NCBI GenBank assembly: GCA_004764695.1
Contig: SMSO01000034.1
Location: 513,501 to 577,500 of the forward strand
Length of the DNA stretch: 64,000 nt
DNA from: Schizochytrium sp. TIO01
Taxonomy: Eukaryota > Sar > Bigyra > Thraustochytrida > Thraustochytriidae
Reading direction: 5' to 3'
Shown: positions 19,646 through 31,442 of the stretch, piece by piece
Layout of the letters: every line of letters begins with the position of its first letter
Numbering within the stretch: position 1 is the stretch's first letter
Made by a program: the position numbers and the translations under genes
The notes under the pieces: generated by a model
What the model was told of the DNA's origin: nothing
What the model saw: only the letters and a program-made list of their open reading frames with translations
Databases searched by the model: none

Positions 19646-22600
19646 TGTTTTTATCCTATGCTGCCAGCAGCAGCTACAAGCACGGCGTTCTGAAAAAGTA
19701 GATTTCCGCTGAAAACTACCTCCGGATCAGGTTGCTTCGCAAAGGCTGACAAGGTCTTGTGCTGCCGAGCAGTTGTAAGCAACAGTTGCTTCAGGAGGGT
19801 AGACTAGTTTGCATTCAATGAAAGGTCAATGCAAGAAGAGGTTCTTCCCTTAGTTTCGGTATTGCTTGGCCGCCAACACTCGATGAATATGTAGTCATTC
19901 GAGTGAAGTGGTTTATACTCAATTCAATCTTTCACTCTTGAAGCATTACTTTTCAGCACTAGCTGACTTTACTTCAAAACACTTTCAGGCCTTGTGATCA
20001 TTGCTGTTTATCACCAAAGTTGACCAGGTTACAAAATCACGAAAGTGCGTTTGTGCTTTTAAAACAAAATGAAGCGTCCTTTGGAGTACTAGGGGAAGCT
20101 CCATAGCTTAGGTGTCGTTAGCAGCGCCGCGCTGGCCTCTGCTATTTTAAAACACTGTTTGGATAAAGCTGGATAGTTTTTAAGGGTCGTGGCCACTTGT
20201 TCCTGCAGGGTCTGGACTGATCCGCTTGGTCTATTGCCTTAGCCATTCAAAACGCATTCGGGTGTTGGTCAGGCCTGGGCTATTTGCAACATCCTGTGCT
20301 CTGGATGTCGCAAATCCATGTATGAATATGGTCCTACCATATTTATTGACTGTTCACTGGTTATACAGAGCGATGATAGTTTTGGGGTCTAGATTGTGGG
20401 CCTCAAGGATTGACCTGTGATCATGGCCTCAGAAATTAATCCTAGCATCTGTAACTTAGTGGCCTCAAAGGGTTGGCATGAAAAGGTGGAGTCTGGCCTG
20501 GTTTAGGAATTTTTCAACGAACTCAAGGCCAATCTTGTGGCAAGTGTGCACTGTGCTTAGCGCACAGGTCATTTCTTTTTCAAGATTATAACTTTAAATT
20601 AATTAAATTAAATTAAATTGAAAAAAATGATTGGTAAAAATGAATGAAAAATAAATCCGTTTAGTTCTTACTTATAAATATCTGTTGTCCCTATATGCAA
20701 ACCATTTCAATTATTGCACATTCTGTTAAAATTCCCCCAAAAATTTCCTGTGAACTGACTGTGTGCTATGACGCGTGGCTTGGAAACCAAGGCTCACCTT
20801 GCACAGATAGCTTCAAAGTTTTCTGTTGTTCTAAAGACATTGACAGTCGTGCGATTTAATTTCTCATACAAAACGCGAAAGCAATTTCTCTAACAGAGCT
20901 TCGGGCCCTAGCATACGACATTTGCTGAAGAAGTAGCTACCTCCCGAACAACTGTAAAAATTGAAATACAAAACCAGACTTACACATCCTTTCGCATCGC
21001 ATCGCCGTACCTATTAGTATGCGTATCTCAACCAGTCCATGATCGTCAGCACATGAAGCATAACCAAAGTCTTTGGTTGGCTTCTTAGATTTGCACTCGT
21101 GCCATCCATTCTTCCAAATCCCCTACATTCCCCAAAATGACTACAGTCTTCGACAGGTTATTATGCAATCCACTTCCCCCATAACATTCTCTCAATTAGA
21201 AGAAATACTTAAGACCCGCAAAGGCTTTAACAAAGGCGTGCCATAAGCTGGACCTTGAGCTTCTTTCAGCAAGAAGAGAAGAGAAAGATGACGCAATTCA
21301 CGCCAAGTTCTCCAACAATTCCGTGCCACAGATTCGGGAATTAATTTCAGGAGTTTGTCGAATGTACTGGTGCAAAGTCAAACAGTGGACTCTCATTGTT
21401 GCACAAGAAGTGGTTCACTATTCTTCAATTATGTCTTAGCAAAAAAGAGGCCAAGTGCTCAAGAAAAAGAGATACCGAACCGGAGCAGTAAGCGTGTCCC
21501 CGGCCAAAATAATATTCCAGCTTATACATCATGTGGCTTGAATGGAAGGAGGTCTTTTCCTTGTCTTTATTTTTAAGTACGCGAAGGATTTGGGAAAGGT
21601 TCTCAAGGAAAAAAAACACTCAACCAGGACGGGATCCAGTTCCCCAGCCAAAATAAGATTTTAAATTTAAAAAATGAACTGTCTGTGCAGTCACAGTGTA
21701 GTAGAAAGTATAATATAGACTAAAAGCTTCAGTACCTGCCCTGCCGTGCACAGAGGTAAGCTTGAGGTAAAATGAAAAAAGAATACAAAGTTACTGTTGC
21801 TACATCGTAAAGTTTGAAAGTATTGAAGAGCTATTTCTATATAGACTCAACTACAACCCTCTATAGGGAGTGGTACAAGATGTAGCTTTTTCTGAGGTAT
21901 CCAGTTATATGTGGACGTCTCACTTCCAGGCATCTTTCTCGCCTTGTGAAGGAGAAGTGTCACTTGGCACATGATTTCTTCAAACACGTATATATTTCTG
22001 ATACCGACATTCGAGACGAGGGATTCTCTGTTGCAACAAGTTTGTGAGGATGCAGTTCGCTTTGAATTGAGATAGATAGCGATATTCCAGCGAAGGCCTC
22101 AAGGCGAGCATTGGGGCATGCTTGGATTTGGATCTAAATAAATGTCACTTCCTTCTTCTCCGGTTCGGGTCAACTTTTTTCCTATCGTTTGATGCGTTCT
22201 TCGTAGCTTTAAAATAATAAGTTGCTTTAGAGTACCTTACTCCATAATCGAGAGGGGCTGTTCCTTTCTACCGGGCAATTTCTCTCCTGGGTAGTAGCAA
22301 GAGCGGTGTCAATAGATCTATGTCTTGACATGCCATCAAGAGATTTAAAAGGAAGCCTAGCTGAGCTTGTTTGGCCTTGAAACAGCCGCCTCTGATCCTT
22401 TTCATTTGAAGCTCCATTGATGTTTTCATGTCAACTTCGCTCATGGAATGCTGTCGCAACTAGACGAGGCTGGTCTCGCTTTTTTCATCAGGTAATCACA
22501 AGACCTCATGTTCAATACTTGCCTACGGATTACTTTTATTGCGTCCGCAGGCGGCTGGCAAAATGCAAGTAAACTCTGATGCCGATTGTTCTAAAACCTG

Positions 22601-23131
22601 TAAATCTAGTTTAAGCCGAGATGGAACGTCTTACCGCCTGCCCAGCATTTAATGTAAATCTGAGTCTGGAATTAACAGCAATAACTGCCTTGTACAACAG
22701 ACCGCACAAGTTCAGTATAATAATGTTTTGATCAACAGAACTTTGTAGTTGAATCGATTTTCTATCCTTACATCAAGACAAAGTGTATTGTCTGCAGATT
22801 TATCTTGTTAATTAAGAGCCCTGTTAATAACGCTATCCTGCGTGATCTAATAATTTTTCGTATCTTGCCTATCGCAATTGTCAGGATGTATATAAGGAAA
22901 GAATCGATATAGTGTATAGTGTATAGCAACCAGTTCTAGGTGTTGCATCAAGATTTCAAAACTTTTTCATGGACCATTTCTTTTTATATGAGAAGAAGGG
23001 TTAAGGACAGACAGTTCTTTCTAACAGAGAATTAAATGTAAACTAGTAAGAGAGAAATTGTTCAAGGAAGCGCTAATTGATTGTTGCAATAGTTTGGAGG
23101 TGCTAGTAGTACGTTTGTGATTGTGCCACTT
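19646..23131. other. 3.5-kb intergenic region, nothing recognised
   Basis: Upstream flank of the BLUF gene and downstream flank of the Kelch-PstS gene. It is AT-rich with scattered stops in all frames; the longest open frames are 60-75 codons and featureless. A short (TTAAA)n-like patch lies at about 20597-20619. I looked for tRNA B-box matches with a partner A box and found none. Confidence 0.5.
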
Positions 23132-25771
23132 TTAGACGACACGGACAGCAGCCGAAGCGCTATCAGAGGAGGCCTGAGAGAGCTCAAGAGAGCTTCCAGC
23201 GTGAGAAGGGCGTCCACCGTTTCCAATACGCTTGGCTTGGCTTACAGCCGTGTGGATCTTGTACAACATGTAGCCCAGGATCAGAAGAAGGACAAGTTCA
23301 ATGACCGAGATAACGATGGCAGCAGTGGCGATAGCCATAGCCTGGTCAATCTCCTTGTGGACATGTTCATCGTCATCGTCTGACTCAGCAGCGGAAGAGG
23401 AGCCAGATTCGAGGGAAGCTACACGAGCTACCAGAGCCTGGATGGTGGTGTTGAGGGTGTCAATCTGGTCAGCAGAGGCAGTGTCCTCAAGGGTAGAGAC
23501 ACGGTCCTCGAGGTCGGTAATGTCATCGTCCATGTCCTCAAGAGCAGTCTGGGTGATCACCTCGCGCTTCTCACTAATCACATAAGCACCAGCTCCGGTG
23601 TACACGAGAGTGGTGTCAGACTCGAACACAAACTCGGTTACATCAGCAGGCATCTCAAGGAGGTTGTCGACACCGTCCAAGCACATTGTGCGGAGGTCAT
23701 CGGTGAGGGGAACAAAGCTATAGTCAGTCATCAGCTCCTGGCCCATATCCTCGTTGAGGACATACTGCAAGAATGCCTTGAGCAATGCAGCCGAAGAGCC
23801 AAGGCTGGTCAGGTCCTGGCGAACGTAGAGGTAAGAGACAAGGACAATGGGGAAGGCATCCGAGCCATCGGTGTTAATAAGGGACACGTCAGAGTAGTCG
23901 GAGGTGATGTTAGAAGGCCAGGCGGAGTAGGCCGAGGCTGCCTTTTGGATTCCAGCCGTGGAAGACTGCACAAGATCGCCGTTCTTGTTCACGAGGGTGA
24001 TCTCAGAGAGCTCATCGGGGTAGCCATGACTGACGGAGAGGTAACCAATAGAGTATTCGTTGGCTTCAAGGTACTCCTGAATGCCACCAGATCCAGAATC
24101 GGAAGTGCAAGTGCCAGCAGCAGAGCATGGCCAGTCAATGAGCTTACCAACGAGATCAGAGCTCCATTCATCACTGCACTCATCGTTAAGGTATGTCGTA
24201 AATCCAGAGGTGGAGCTTGATCCGGTATCACGGTGAACAGGCAAGATAGTTTGGTCCACACTGGAAAGCCAGCTGTTCTCGGTGCTAGCGCTAGCGAGCT
24301 CATTCCAGTTGGTGATGTCACCGTTGTAAATCTTGGCAAGGTTACACGCAGTGATAACAAGGCTACGAGAGGAATCGGCACGAAGTTCAGGGATGTTGAC
24401 ATAAACTGAGACAGCACCGAAGGCAAAGGGGATCTGGGCAATAACGTGGTGCTCAGTAATGCTTGCGTAGTCGTCAGCGCTGAAGGGGATATCGCCAGAT
24501 CCAAATTGTGTGTAAGGGAGGTATCCAGAAGCTTCGTTACCCATCATTTCGGACTGGCCGTCACCACTGCCGATGGCACGGTACGTCATTTTGACAGGAA
24601 TACGGGTTCCGGAGTGGAAGAGGTCAAAGACGTGCCAGAAAAAGGTAGATGGGTTAGTAGTACCACTGCCTTGAAGCACGACAGTCGGAAGGCTGTAAAG
24701 GCTGGAGGTTTCGGTGAAGGTAACGATACTGCTGAGCAAACTAATTTCGCTTGTTGTGCCCTCATTCACAGTGGCACCACCGAAGATGTACACAGTGTCA
24801 TCAATCGTAGCGGAAGCCGCGCGAAAGCGGTCATCACCAAGCTCACCAGCGTAGCGCCAGTCTCCAGAGTACAAAACCTCAATACTGGCAATGCCGTATG
24901 TGAGGTTATCGTTACCGTGGTTCATCTTGGTGCTCTGGCCACCAAATGTGTACACGCGGTCGTTAAGAATGCTGATGGTGGAGTCACCACGGGTGGTAGA
25001 AAGATCATCAGCCTCAAGGTACCAGGTGTTGTTAGTGGGGTCGAAGCGCTCAACAGTGTTAAGGTGTTCAGAGTCATTGTCACCATCACCATCACCGTAG
25101 CCGCCAATAACGTATCCCTCACCGCTAAGAATGACAGACTGAACATCACCACGCTGCACGTTCAAACTAACATTCAAATAGGTAAGATTTGTTTCGGTAA
25201 TGCTGATGGTGTTGTTAAAGTCGGCCCAAGAGGCAGTCCAGCCACCGACCACGTAGATTACATCGTTGATGGTGAAGGCGGTGCCGTCTGTGATACCTTC
25301 GGTTAAGGCCACATCGGCAGAAGTACTCCAGGAGCCCGTGGTAGTGTCATAAATATCGATTTCTGTGTAAGCCTGTTGGCTAGTGTTAGTGCCAGTACCA
25401 TCGGATCCACCAATGATGAAGATCTTGTCCCCAATCATGCCAGCCATGTGGCGGTAGCGGGCGTTGGGTGCGTCTTCGAGTTCAACAAGATCCCGGCTGG
25501 CAAAGACAGGTTCCGGGTCAAACATGTACGCCTTCTTTGACACCGATGTACAAGTACCATCGGTCTCAGTCTGGGCCAAGCAGCCACCAAAGAGAAATAC
25601 CTTGGATCCCACGACGGTGGCCGTCAAATCCGAGACTCCAGCAGGGAGGACTGTTGAGTTCATGGTCGCAATTACATGCTGCATGGGCTCCACATACCCA
25701 GCTGAGCATGCCTGGAGGAGGGCTCCAACGACCACCGCAGCACTCAGAAACATCTTTTCGGGGCCCATCAT
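23132..25771 (-). CDS. Type I membrane protein: Kelch propeller + PstS-like phosphate-binding domain + coiled coil
   Basis: 879 residues in one exon from the first of two ATGs at 25771. Order of parts: signal peptide (1-24, ending ACSAG); six Kelch blades marked by hydrophobic-GG strands at about 58-63, 117-122, 172-177, 219-224, 273-278 and 327-332; a periplasmic-binding-protein-like domain at about 370-695; a coiled coil at about 742-788 (LEDMDDDITDLEDRVSTLE); an acidic linker; one membrane helix at about 814-837; and a 42-residue Ser-rich cytoplasmic tail. The middle domain follows PstS: AIGSGDG (399-405), FGSGDIPFS (423-431), IPFAFGAVSVYVN, IYNGDITNWNE (481-491), HRDTGSSSTSGFT (513-525) and IGYLSVSHGY (575-584). 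These are the loops that cup phosphate in bacterial PstS. The architecture suggests an extracellular phosphate-binding receptor or surface scavenger. That function is inference. Confidence 0.85.
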   Translation of the reverse strand: MMGPEKMFLSAAVVVGALLQACSAGYVEPMQHVIATMNSTVLPAGVSDLTATVVGSKVFLFGGCLAQTETDGTCTSVSKKAYMFDPEPVFASRDLVELEDAPNARYRHMAGMIGDKIFIIGGSDGTGTNTSQQAYTEIDIYDTTTGSWSTSADVALTEGITDGTAFTINDVIYVVGGWTASWADFNNTISITETNLTYLNVSLNVQRGDVQSVILSGEGYVIGGYGDGDGDNDSEHLNTVERFDPTNNTWYLEADDLSTTRGDSTISILNDRVYTFGGQSTKMNHGNDNLTYGIASIEVLYSGDWRYAGELGDDRFRAASATIDDTVYIFGGATVNEGTTSEISLLSSIVTFTETSSLYSLPTVVLQGSGTTNPSTFFWHVFDLFHSGTRIPVKMTYRAIGSGDGQSEMMGNEASGYLPYTQFGSGDIPFSADDYASITEHHVIAQIPFAFGAVSVYVNIPELRADSSRSLVITACNLAKIYNGDITNWNELASASTENSWLSSVDQTILPVHRDTGSSSTSGFTTYLNDECSDEWSSDLVGKLIDWPCSAAGTCTSDSGSGGIQEYLEANEYSIGYLSVSHGYPDELSEITLVNKNGDLVQSSTAGIQKAASAYSAWPSNITSDYSDVSLINTDGSDAFPIVLVSYLYVRQDLTSLGSSAALLKAFLQYVLNEDMGQELMTDYSFVPLTDDLRTMCLDGVDNLLEMPADVTEFVFESDTTLVYTGAGAYVISEKREVITQTALEDMDDDITDLEDRVSTLEDTASADQIDTLNTTIQALVARVASLESGSSSAAESDDDDEHVHKEIDQAMAIATAAIVISVIELVLLLILGYMLYKIHTAVSQAKRIGNGGRPSHAGSSLELSQASSDSASAAVRVV

Positions 25772-26599
<828 letters not shown>

Positions 26600-27272
26600 T
26601 ATTATTAAAAGAAGTTATAACTGGTTAGGTTCTCCAGACCAGACCGGACCAAACACTGTTCTTCTTTCTACCCTTCAAACCTGACAGGAACTCGTTGATT
26701 CGGGTGCTTATTTGCAGCGCCTTACGCGTCTCTCCAAACTCCATCCGCTCCGTCCAGTCGACAATCGAGGCTTCGCCCCTCATCCAATACCTCTTTTCTC
26801 GAGATAACAGAAGTACAGGTCCTCAGCCTTTTAGCTTTTCTTCATTTATATAAAATATAAGAATGAAATGTTTTTTACCCTTTTAGAGGCGACTTTATAT
26901 AACACTTTTTAAATCATATAAATATACAACTTCAAACTACCCGAACAAAATAAAGTAAAAACCTCCACTTGCTACAAAAAGCAGGCCAACCTGAGTGACA
27001 GTTGCTTTTACTTCCTTCCCTTCATATCCCTTCTTTCATTTTCTATTTTTTCAAAGACCTAGAACTTCCCTTCTTTCGAGGCAGTGGACACATATTAGCT
27101 GTACTTACATCATGCGGCCATGCTTAGTTAGCGAGTGAGCGAGCGAAAGATGGAAAACGTGATTCCTTTTCTTCTCAAAGCTACCTTAAACGTTTCCAAT
27201 CAGATACCGCAATGTCTTGAAATAATGGTCATAGGTAGCGCTAGGTACAAACTTTCTCTCTCGTTCTCCACC

Positions 27273-27325
27273 CATTCATTCATTCATTCATTCATTCATT
27301 CATTCATTCATTCATTCATTCATTC
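27273..27325. repeat. (CATT)n tetranucleotide array
   Basis: About 13 perfect units. It is complementary to the (GAAT)n array about 300-400 bases downstream, so the two could pair as inverted-repeat arms. Confidence 0.95.
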
Positions 27326-27617
27326 ACTCCTTCTTTCATTCCATGCGTCTCCGTTCGTCTCCATTCATTTCATTCATCTTATTCATCTTATTCATCTTTT
27401 TTATTTCATTCATCCCCACTATCGAAATCCTTCTGCTTTTCCTCAATCATCGAACCAAACGGAGCTCTCCTCTATCGCGCCTTCTCAGCCAATCGATACA
27501 TACATTCATTCCTTCATTCATACATGTACATACATACACCTGTATATGTGTTACATGAATTTATATATATACATAGTACATGATATTGTTTATACGTACG
27601 TACGTATGTATATACAT

Positions 27618-27716
27618 GAATGAAAGAATGAAAGAATGAAAGAATGAAAGAATGAAAGAATGAAAGAATGAAAGAATGAATGAATGAGTGAATGAATGAA
27701 TGAATGAATGAATGAT
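27618..27716. repeat. (GAATGAAA)n / (GAAT)n array
   Basis: An 8-base GAATGAAA-type repeat passes into pure GAAT units at the right-hand end. Between this array and the (CATT)n array lie palindromic words such as TACGTACGTACGTA near 27,595. Confidence 0.93.
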
Positions 27717-27734
27717 GTAGGATGGATATGGATA

Positions 27735-27896
27735 TTATATGGGTACACATATGCATGGAGAGATGGATATGGAAAGACGATGGAGACCTGCAGACCTGGG
27801 GCCTGCGGACCCTTCTTCCGCGCCCGGAGCCGCCCCGCTCGCCTCCTCCGCCGCCTGTCCTGGCCGGCTCAGGGCGGGCTTCGTCGCGCTCTCCAT
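27735..27896 (-). other. Possible small coding remnant, 53-codon frame
   Basis: A minus-strand frame from ATG 27896 opens with an Ala/Gly/Glu/Pro-rich stretch in very G+C-rich DNA, then loses this character where it runs into simple sequence. It could be the first exon of a lost or unspliced gene, or chance in a GC-rich patch. No family is recognised. Confidence 0.12.
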
Positions 27897-29181
27897 GGAC
27901 GTTGCGGCCCCTTCTTCCTCCCTCCCTCCCTTCTTTCCTTCTTTTCTTCCTTCTGCCTTTGCTCTCTTCTATCTTCGAGTTTTCTTTTCATTTCTTTTTT
28001 TCATTTCATTTCATTTCATTTCCTTTCGCTTCTTTTCATTTCGTTCCGTTCTGTCTGTGAAGGAGGAGGAGATGAGAGATGATGCCGATTGCAGTTAGAA
28101 CGGTCAGAACTGCTTCTTCGCAAGCGAGGCGTACTTTACTTACGCTCAGAAGGAAAGCAAACAAAGCAAAACAGCTGCTGCGATGGAAAATTAAGTTTGA
28201 GCGAGATCAGGCCTCTCTTTTGATTAAATTTAAAATAAAACCACTTTGGTTTTTCAGTTTTGAAAGGTTTTTCAATTTTTTTTAATTACTTTTAAATTAA
28301 AAGGAATCGATTTGCTGCTCGCTCGACGGGACGCAACAGCGTAGCAAGTAGCTATGTATCCATAAAGAGGTAGAGGAATAAGAATTATCAATATCTTATT
28401 GCAGGAAAAGCTTACGAAAGGAGATATTCAGGTAAGCAAGTAAGTAAGTAAGCAGGTACAAGGTAGGTACTGGAGAAACGAGCTCCGTCGCTCTTTTTCT
28501 TTGACAGGGGTGGATTTAGGACGACATTCATGAGATTCATCGCTGTCAAGACTGCCTAAAACGCTCTGTGTAGGTACTCAACACGTGCTTCTTCTCAGCT
28601 CTCCAATCGATTCCTGCATTTCACGAATACTAGCCACATTTAGAATCCTTTTAAAGGCACGGTATTTTGTTATCATATGATAACATGATAGTTTTATTTC
28701 TTCAAACATTTTTCAAACATTTTCATTAAAAATATTTTTTTAAAAAAAAGTTATTCCTGTTTGCTTGAAAGATGTCTGCAAGCGTGTATTTTATTCTGGT
28801 GCGTGCCATTTAGGACACCTGCGCAACCCTTTTTAACATATGCAGAGGATAAAATACATCGTGTCCGAAATCCCTGCGTGTCCGAAATACCACGGGTTCT
28901 TCGTTCCCTTTTTTTGGAGATGCCCTCAGTGCTTGCTTGACACAAGCTTCAAGGCTCAAGGGCAAGAAGGCGTACGAAGTCGAGGATAGCCGGCAGGGAG
29001 TTCTGTGCGATAACGAGATACATACACTCTAAAGGGTCGAGAGCATAGGCTTTCAGGATTCATGAATAGATGTTATCTCTCCTTTTGGCGTATTCTTTGA
29101 AGCCTCGTCGTTTGGAAATACGTGCCGTGAAGAAACAAGCTCGAGCCAGTTCGAGCGAGCGCATCCTGCTCTCGGACACCC

Positions 29182-29301
29182 TTACTTGCGGCGACGACGC
29201 TTGGAATCCTGGCCAGTGCTAGCGCTGGCAACAGCAACAGCCTGCTGCTTCACTGCCACCACGCGCTGCCACAGCATCCAGAGCGTCAGAGCACCTGCCA
29301 T
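29182..29301 (-). CDS. Possible 39-residue micro-ORF or terminal exon
   Basis: Minus-strand ATG at 29301 sits in an ideal Kozak context (GCCGCCATGG). The frame reads on in coding-like codons: a hydrophobic segment with three Trp (ALTLWMLWQRVVAV), then an Ala/Ser/Val stretch, then a very basic end (KRRRRK) and TAA. The frame is also open upstream of the ATG (LKSAA), so it might be a last exon rather than a whole gene. I do not recognise the product. It lies in an island richer in G+C than the surrounding spacers. Confidence 0.25.
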   Translation of the reverse strand: MAGALTLWMLWQRVVAVKQQAVAVASASTGQDSKRRRRK

Positions 29302-29700
29302 GGCGGCGGACTTCAGAATTTAGAGAAAGAGCCACGCTGCGTATCGGCAGATCCAGGCGCAGCGCAGGCAGGTCCCCAGCGTCAGGGGGGGTTCAGGCTA
29401 GGTCCAAAGAGGTCTCTGTCTTCTTTCCCGACCCCAGTAAGGCTTGCCCCTGCGGTGGCGCTCGATCGTCGGCGGTGCTCGCGTTGAACAAGGGCCGGCG
29501 CTGTTCCTGCTATGGTTCTTTACGTTCATGTATTACCCTCCTCACGAGCGGGTACTTACCTGGGACTTTCGCAATTTGCGTTCCGCAGTCCTAAATTCTG
29601 CTCGTCTTTAATTGCAATTAAACTTCGGCGCGGCATTTTCGGACGCCTCTCTTTTCGGACGGTCGTCTGTGATCACGAAGCGCTTTCCTACTTATGTGTG

Positions 29701-29740
29701 GTAGCTACTAGCTACTAGCTACTAGCTAGTAGTTACTAGG
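29701..29740. repeat. Short (CTACTAG)n palindromic tandem repeat
   Basis: Three to four units of CTACTAG/GCTACTA followed by its near-inverse (CTAGTAGTTACTAG), giving a small symmetrical patch. No function is assigned. Confidence 0.8.
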
Positions 29741-31314
29741 TGCTGCGCGAATCTGATTACGATGGTACAAAGATACCAGAGCAGAAAGTGAGAACTGATG
29801 GCACTGCGAGCTATGGCTTCTGCCTCGAGTCAATCTATTGCGGCTCGCAAGTCGCTTCAAAACACGCGGAACAGACGAACAGACAGACAGACCAACATTA
29901 CGCTTCTAAAGTCTGTGGAGCCCACGTTGCTCTGGCGGCTTTCTCTCGAATCTGTGCTGGCTCATGACTTGAACTCACCGGCACGAAGCGAGGCACGGGC
30001 CCTCCCTCTCTCCATTGGTTGGGTTTCTTATAACTGCCACCTTTTCTCTTCTCTTTGATTGCTATTATTATGATTATGATTATCAATTTACTCAACTTAA
30101 ATAAATAAAATTAGAATAAAACAGATGTTTGTATTTTATTTCTATTTTTAAATAAATGCATCTACTTGTTTATTTATTTACCTTTCATTCGTTTACTCCT
30201 CAATGGAAGCGTGAAAGTCTTTCCATTTGGACCACGGATCTATCTTTTCAAGGGCAGAGGAGCAAGCAAGCAGGTTATATGAGCGCAGAAGTGCGCCTTT
30301 TGCCTTTGCGCTGAAGGCCTTGGCAGCCTGAGATGAGCATTCGCCGCCATTCATTCATTCGCTCCCTCCGTTCGGAGTTCCAGGAATTTAGCAATTTAGC
30401 AGCAGCTTATTGGAAAGTTGTTTCAAAATATTTTCTTATCTATTTATTTATGTTTAAATTCTAAAACTAAAACTACTGCAACCAAATGAAAATTTCGTTT
30501 CCCTCATGACTGAATATCCAAATTCATTCTCTTTTCTTTCGGAGCCCAAGATGAGTGGCCCAGGCGCGAGCGGTCTCTCTCTCTGTAGCAGTCCTACGGA
30601 TTAACTTAGGAGGCCAGTAGCCCTCCGCTTTTGCTCGCCAGCGGTTCATACGAGTTCAACGCCTGTTCATTCATGGCGCCTCAGAGCTCTGAAAGGCCAC
30701 GTGCATTACAAATGACCAATCAAATGCATGGAACTTCACGTTTCCAATGCCTTGCTTGGGCTTTGGAGAGAAGCGAATTGGCGAGGAAAGAGCTCATCTG
30801 CTGCTGGCTGGAGCGAAAAGGGCCTCAACAGCCACGATGGGCAAGAATTGAAGAACCATTGCAGAATGTGTTGATTACAAACTGGCAGATTGATTGATCG
30901 ATGGCTCCAGAGACGTATCTATTAAAGTAAAGATAAAGAACGAGGTTTTTTAGAAGAGGCTTCTTTCGCTCGCGGTATTTTTCAGTTTTCCCATAGCATT
31001 ATGAAAGTCCCAAGGTATAGTATGTCTTGTTATTTTTTATTTACTATTTTAATCTTATGGTCAAATGAAAAATAAATTGTAACAAAGATAGCACGGCTTT
31101 AAAAAAGGTCTGAAAAGGACAAAGAGGAATATTAATTAACTTCAGCTGTTTGTTTCTGCTGCTTCACACCGTTGCCGGGGCAGAATGGGAGAAATATGGG
31201 CTCCGAGGCACGAAGGACGAGGCTTGAAACTCTCGTTCTTTGGTCTTCGCAGCCGTCTCCGCAGAGTTAGTTGAACCCTTCGGAATGAATTTTATGTCTA
31301 ATTTTGTGGCGCTG

Positions 31315-31337
31315 TTTTTTTTTTTTTTTTTTTTTTT
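31315..31337. repeat. Poly-T run (23 T)
   Basis: Twenty-three uninterrupted T followed by AT-rich sequence. It could be a homopolymer or the tail of an old retroposed copy, but no adjacent element is recognisable. Confidence 0.9.
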
Positions 31338-31420
31338 AATAATTAAAAAACATTAAATAACTAATTAGCACCCATGGACAAAAACAGCCTCAAGTTGGAA
31401 AAGGGAAGAAACGGAAGCAA

Positions 31421-31442
31421 GTAAGTAAGTAAGTAAGTAAGT
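31421..31442. repeat. (GTAA)n short array
   Basis: Five to six GTAA units. The same tetranucleotide recurs near 28,437-28,452. Confidence 0.9.

Noticed and set aside
24446-25306. 286-codon plus-strand frame
   Set aside because: Antisense shadow of the Kelch-PstS gene; no domain, and the minus frame explains the sequence fully.
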